Below are positions 59,864 through 64,000 of a stretch of 64,000 bases of DNA, piece by piece (the stretch's first letter is position 1; every line of letters starts with the position of its first letter). The notes beneath the pieces are model-generated. The model made no database searches. It saw only the letters and a program-made list of their open reading frames with translations, and was not told the DNA's origin. The stretch comes from Cordia subcordata (lineage: Eukaryota > Streptophyta > Magnoliopsida > Boraginales > Cordiaceae): the NCBI GenBank assembly GCA_028554755.1, contig JAPTOF010000006.1:18041001-18105000 (forward strand), in the 5' to 3' direction. A program made the translations under genes and the position numbers.

Positions 59864-61897
59864 TGATGCTTCTTGCTAATTAAGCACTAAGCCTTAATTA
59901 AAAGCCTGCAAGTGCATAGGTCGTGTAGTCTAATGTGCAAAAGCAAGGCCAATCCCTCAGGGAGGCAGGAAATGGGGAATGAAAGCTAAATGTGTGTCCT
60001 AGAAAACTAGAAAGAAGATAAGCTAAACTAAGAATTCATTTTGGTCATTTTAGATGAGAAGGGAGCTCAAAGTAAATTAAACTATTCTAAACAAACTAAA
60101 TAAAACAAAGGTAAGAGAAAACAAGCAAGTAAAAAGGGAATTAACACAAGAAATAGGACAATGGGTGAAATCCGCTTAACTATGGGTGATTTGGGTACTA
60201 ACTTTGCTATAGGACTACCTTTGATGGTTTTCCCTAAGAAGGGTGCTCTATGCTAGGAATCTAACCGACCTCTCCTACAATCCCTAGACTCGGTGCGGGT
60301 CTATCCCTAGGTGCTAGCTACCTAGAAGTATAGCGTGGTCCTTATGAACTAGGGCACGGATTAGTTAATTACGTTTCTAGGTGATGATAATTGGTCTTAC
60401 CCTAGGTTCTAACTCATTGGCTAGGTTTAAAGCCAAGAACTAGGCTTCCTAAGGTCAATTAAGCTAGCTCGACACCTATTGGCTGGGTTTAAAGCCAAAG
60501 GAGACTAAACTAGGCCTAATTACTAGTGAAGCACCACCAATCATAGCATCACGCAAGGTGATTTAACAATGAAGCACATCATACATGTTCTCGAGCATGG
60601 TACAAAAGAATATAAAGCATATTCTAGTCCTAAATACTTAGACATATTTACGTCATACCAATTTACGCATTAGAATCCAACATGTATGTCATAGAAGCTA
60701 AAATTGATATTAAGGTATGTAAAAACACACATAGACATGTATAGCTACAAGACCCACTTCATGGGATCACTACATAAACACCTAAACATGCTCATATAAT
60801 GATTTAAAATTTTTAAATAGCAATCAAGCCTCTAAATATATATGTTCTTTCACCTAGGCATATCAACAAACACATAGACATGTATGTAAGTAGCCATTGA
60901 AGCATTAAGAGCAAACATATATATTAAACCATCAAAATCTCATAGCAAAGTAATACTCAATCAACCCATAATACAAGCCTCAAGCACCCATAAAAGATCT
61001 ATTCTAATATAGAGAAAACTAAGTACAAACGGATAAAGATGAACCTCCCTTTCATGCTTAGCTTTGCTCTTCAAATCCTTGTCTTGATCTTACAATTACA
61101 AATGTTAAAACCCTAATTACAAGCTTGGATCTAGGTGTATTTATGTGTGATTTAGTGTGTGAGAGGTGGTTTTAAGTGGATTTTGGGTTTAGGGAAAATG
61201 AGTGTTTGATTTGGGTGTTCTCCTCCTTCAAAAAGGGCTGAAAAGTGGCTTAAATAGAGCTTTCAGCGCGTCCAGCCAAGGGCCCAACTGGTCGTCCGGC
61301 TTTGGAGCTAAGTCATCCGGCTAAAATTGGCCCAGATTCTGACCCAGCTGGTCGACCTCAGCCGGTCGACCGGCCTTCAAAGGAGGTCAACCGGTCTTGT
61401 CAGTAAAATGTCCATATCTTCTTCATTTTGGCTCCGATTCGCGCACCGTTTTTTTTCATGGCTTTGTGTCATTGTGGGGGATCTCCCAAGCCATATTTTG
61501 CACCCTAAAACATGTCCAAAATTTTTCCATGTCCTTTTTATATTTCAAGCTCTGAATTTGGCTTACGTTGCCCTCGATTTCGCCTCGGTCGCTCCTTCTT
61601 TCACTCGCCACTTCCAAATGCACTTTTCTTTATTCCTTTATGTCTAAAACACCTTTGGATTAGTTCCACACACCAAGTACCCTCAATTAAGCTCTAATTA
61701 TCTCTCCAAATCACACCTAAAACAAGTAATAAACGCGCATTAGTGTAGCATTTAAGTCTTAACTTCAACTATGAACATGTAAACTCTAATATGCATAAAT
61801 ATGACCTAAATGTTAAACTAATACATCAAATGAAGCTCAAAACACCTCAAAACAAGTATATAATTGCAAAATATAAATACACAAAACAAACACATCA
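59864..61897 (-). repeat. 5' LTR of A2
   Basis: This pairs with 52325-54359 (2034 and 2035 bases). The two hairpins are at 60418-60437 and 60479-60498. Differences from the 3' LTR are mostly single bases plus small indels, for example near 60560. ORFs 61327-61647 and 61512-61697 are shadows. Confidence 0.93.
61249..61400 (-). promoter_or_regulatory. A2 LTR promoter: palindrome cluster and TATA-like box
   Basis: GCCGGTCGACCGGC (61361-61374) is flanked by GACCGGTTGACC, GGTCGACC, GCCGGATGAC and GCCGGACGACC half-copies. On the minus strand CTATTTAAG (61249-61257) follows about 100 bases downstream. Confidence 0.65.
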
Positions 61898-62069
61898 GTA
61901 GCAAAATTGCTACCCGATATCCTACCCGAATATCCGAAAAAAATTCGAATATCGGATCGGATATATCCGAAATCCGAAAAAGCTTTTTTTTCCTATCCAT
62001 TTGGGATGCGAATACGGATACGGATATGGGTTCAGATACGGATTGAATATTCCCACCCCTAGGCATTGA

Positions 62070-62834
62070 CCATCATCTTATTTTGTTCATTTAAGCTTCA
62101 AAAAAGTATTGCATTAAGTCATGATTGACGTACCCATAGTGTAGACATCGTCTAAGAAGATCCTTTAACCTTTCCCAAGCCTCATGAAAGGATTCGAGAT
62201 CATGTTGGGAGAAAGTCATAATGGCGGTCCTAAGGTCGGTAGTCTTGGCCATGGGATAAAATTTTTTAAAGAACTTAGATTGAAGCTCAGCCCATGTGGT
62301 AATGCAACCGTTAGGTAAGGAATGCAACCAAGCCCTGGCCTTGTCCTTGAGAGAGAAGGGAAACAAGCTTAGACGTATGACCTCTTGGGAGACATTTGGG
62401 ACATAGAGAGTGTAACTCATCTCAACAAAATCAGTGATATGATCTAGAGGGCTCTCATTGCTTCTCCCATAGAGGGAAGGAAGCATAGCCAACATATTAG
62501 TCTTAATCTCAAAGTTCATCTCCCCCAAATCCAGAATTTAAATAGCCAAATTAGGCTCAAAGGCTTCGGGGAGAAAGAATTGCCTGAAAGTGGGTTCCTC
62601 ATCTATAAGTAGGTCTGATCTACAGGATTCTCGTCTAAAATGATCATAGGCTTCATGCCCAAGGTGATCATGAGATGGAATGGGATTCATTGGGGTATTG
62701 GGAGGATTAGGAGAATGATTAGGATCGACCATCTCCTCAAGAAGATCTCTTAAATTCCTAAAATGTCTAGCAATTCTATCGACTTTGGGATTTAGAGGAA
62801 CTAGGGGATTTCTAAGTGATCTCCTACCAAGCCT
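62070..62834 (-). pseudogene. gag: D2 gag, N-terminal part
   Basis: Its frame matches D3 gag, but the initiator ATG is replaced by AGG (62832-62834). It has SLRNPLVPLNPKVDRIARHFRNLRDLLEEM, the proline/asparagine-rich stretch, then TAA for CAA at 62538-62540. The capsid region follows (MLAMLPSLYGRSNESPLDHI, LFPFSLKDKARAWLHSLPNG, FSQHDLESFHEAWERLKDLL). A one-base loss near 62095 shifts the frame just before the hAT-like insertion. Confidence 0.9.
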
Positions 62835-63095
62835 ACACAAACTATCCTAAATCCGGCCACTTCAACCCCCAAAAACTTCAATATTCCTAAAACTATAGCA
62901 AATAAACCACAATCTCAGAAAATTTACTGAAAACAAAAGCAAAAGTTAAAATTGATAAAGAAGGACCAAAGCAAGATAATATAAACAATAAACAATAAAC
63001 AAGATAAGCAAAAATGAAACAAACTGTAAAGGAAAAGCAAGAAAACAAGAAAAACAACTATCAAAACACATAAACAAAGAATGCAAGTCACTATA
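62835..63095 (-). other. D2 5' leader between PBS and gag
   Basis: This is an A-rich non-coding leader. It corresponds to 42170-42423 of D3. Nothing else is seen. Confidence 0.6.
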
Positions 63096-63115
63096 CCTCC
63101 CCAGCAGCATTGCCA
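63096..63115 (-). other. D2 primer binding site, degraded tRNA-Asp type
   Basis: The minus strand reads TGGCAATGCTGCTGGGGAGG, a worn form of the tRNA-Asp site, six bases inside the 5' LTR that starts at 63122. Confidence 0.82.
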
Positions 63116-63121
63116 AGAACT

Positions 63122-64000
63122 TGGTGCACGTCTCTTGAGTGCAAGCTCTAAAGACCCGCAGTATACAGATCGATGCAGTGTAGAGTGTGAGAAAACAGGT
63201 GTCGAACCACAGGGAGGCTATGTTGTGGGATGGATTCTACGTGTGTATCCAAGAGAATGCCAAAAAGGAAAGTAAAACTAACTATTTTTGGCGTTTTTGG
63301 ATGGTTGGAAGCTCGTACTAAAGTAAATAAAACTACACTATGGGAATGGAAAAATGGGGGACAAGCTAATCTAAAGGAACTAAAAATTGGAAAGGTGCTA
63401 GGATGACATCTACTTGTTAATAAGTGATCGTAGATTCCAATAATATAGGATTACATGGAGTGGCTTAATCATCAATTGCTCTTTCACTAGGTTTCTTAGT
63501 TAATATCCTAATTTCCCCCTAGGGCTCAGTACTGGTCCATCCCTAGGTGATGCCTCCTAGAGCTACTACGTGGTCCTTATGACCTAGGGCCTTAAGAGTG
63601 ACTAACTAGCTTTCTAAGTGACCTAGAACAAACTGACCCTATACCTAAATCATTGGCTGGATTTAAAGCCAAGACCTTGTGTTGCTACAGTCAACTAAAT
63701 CTACCCAAAAACCTATTGGCTGGATTTAAAGCCAAAAGAGACTTGATTTAGACTAGCCTTTAATTATGCTTCGTCATTCTAGGGTCACAATAGCAGGATT
63801 TAACCTATTAATGCATTCATCCATGTTCTAGGCCAAAGTGTTCACGAATAAAGTGATCTATTCGACTACCAAACATCGTCATGCTCAGATTACACCATTG
63901 CAAACACGATTGAACCAACATGTATGCAATATTGAGGTCATGTTCACTACAAGGCATGCAAACATACACATGGACATGAATATAAGCAATACCCACTTCG
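63122..64000 (-). repeat. 5' LTR of D2, continuing off the window
   Basis: On the minus strand it ends GTGCACCA at 63122 and matches the 3' LTR 32233-34081 over its whole visible length. The LTR hairpins are near 63652-63740. About 970 more bases are expected to the right. Confidence 0.85.

Larger units (their letters stand above)
52325..61897 (-). mobile_element. A2: complete non-autonomous Athila-type element (Gag-Pro-X)
   Basis: A2 is 9573 bases with LTRs of 2035 and 2034 bases that differ by a few percent by eye. A perfect target duplication GTAGC flanks it (52320-52324, 61898-61902). The minus-strand order is LTR, PBS, gag, protease, X, two stem-loops, two hairpin-PPT modules and LTR. 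RT, RNase H and integrase are absent although the ends and primer sites are intact. It is the best-preserved gypsy element here. Confidence 0.93.
51707..62061. mobile_element. hAT-like non-autonomous transposon, split by A2
   Basis: The terminal inverted repeats are AAGGGGTGGGAAT at the left and TAGGGGTGGGAAT (on the minus strand) at the right. A perfect 8-base target duplication GGCATTGA flanks it (51699-51706, 62062-62069), as expected of hAT transposases. Its own sequence is 51707-52324 plus 61903-62061, about 777 bases. No transposase is present. Both ends are rich in GGATAT/ATCCGA repeats. The gag of D2 is continuous when it is removed. Confidence 0.9.
32233..64000 (-). mobile_element. 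D2: Athila-type element spanning the right half, multiply interrupted
   Basis: The 3' LTR is 32233-34081 and the 5' LTR begins at 63122 and leaves the window. The internal parts in element order are gag (62834-62070, 51698-50500), protease, RT, RNase H (48318-48092, 40267-40137), integrase (40136-39194) and 3' untranslated region. They join exactly when the solo LTRs (34272-36146, 36685-38704), D3 (40268-48062 plus filler) and the hAT-like element (51707-62061) are removed. The two LTR ends match each other closely, including TGGTGCAC at the boundary. Confidence 0.85.

Noticed and set aside
52325..61897. A2 as an ordinary Athila element with a simple pol deletion
   Set aside because: A1 has the same X sequence at the same junction, and X is not a remnant of RT or integrase.

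Overview
This window is repeat-rich plant nuclear DNA. It has no recognisable cellular gene, tRNA, rRNA or CRISPR array. Everything supportable belongs to LTR retrotransposons: Athila-type Ty3/gypsy elements with a tRNA-Asp-type primer site, one Ty1/copia element of SIRE/Maximus type with a tRNA-iMet primer site, several solo LTRs, and one small hAT-like DNA transposon. The species cannot be told from the sequence. All coding regions are broken, mostly by C-to-T type nonsense changes and small frameshifts.

Layout. 1-8261 is a pile of LTRs and LTR fragments in both orientations, including a solo LTR (5857-7559) inside another solo LTR (4572-7837). At 8262 begins the 3' LTR of a minus-strand Athila-type element (here 'A1', 8262-27569). 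A complete copia element (8815-18504, TSD GTTAG) sits in that 3' LTR, and a solo LTR (24348-26465, TSD ATGAT) sits in its gag. The A1 5' LTR is cut at 27569 by a second minus-strand element ('D1', 27570-32232). D1 is cut in its RNase H by a third ('D2', 32233 to beyond 64000). D2 is split by two solo LTRs (34272-36146; 36685-38704), by a plus-strand Athila element ('D3', 40268-48062) that lost its 3' end, and by a hAT-like element (51707-62061, TSD GGCATTGA). The hAT-like element is itself split by a complete minus-strand element ('A2', 52325-61897, TSD GTAGC). The nest is at least six levels deep, and the missing halves of A1, D1 and D2 are predicted to lie to the right of the window.

How the parts relate. 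D-type elements encode Gag, protease, RT, RNase H and integrase in the usual gypsy order, so they are the decayed autonomous type. A-type elements share the PBS, gag, protease and 3' non-coding region but carry a different protein ('X', about 360 codons) where RT, RNase H and integrase should be. Two independent copies show this, so A looks like a non-autonomous Gag-Pro-X family that would need RT and integrase from D-type relatives. A and D also share three unusual non-coding modules: a stem-loop plus GGAGGCA block at the stop codon of the last ORF, duplicated with covarying stems in A; two stem-loop/polypurine-tract modules about 0.93 kb apart; and twin hairpins in the LTR. LTRs of the Athila-type elements and of the unrelated copia element share clusters of the palindrome GCCGGTCGACCGGC upstream of the TATA box. 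The copia element has an extra cluster upstream of its envelope-position ORF.
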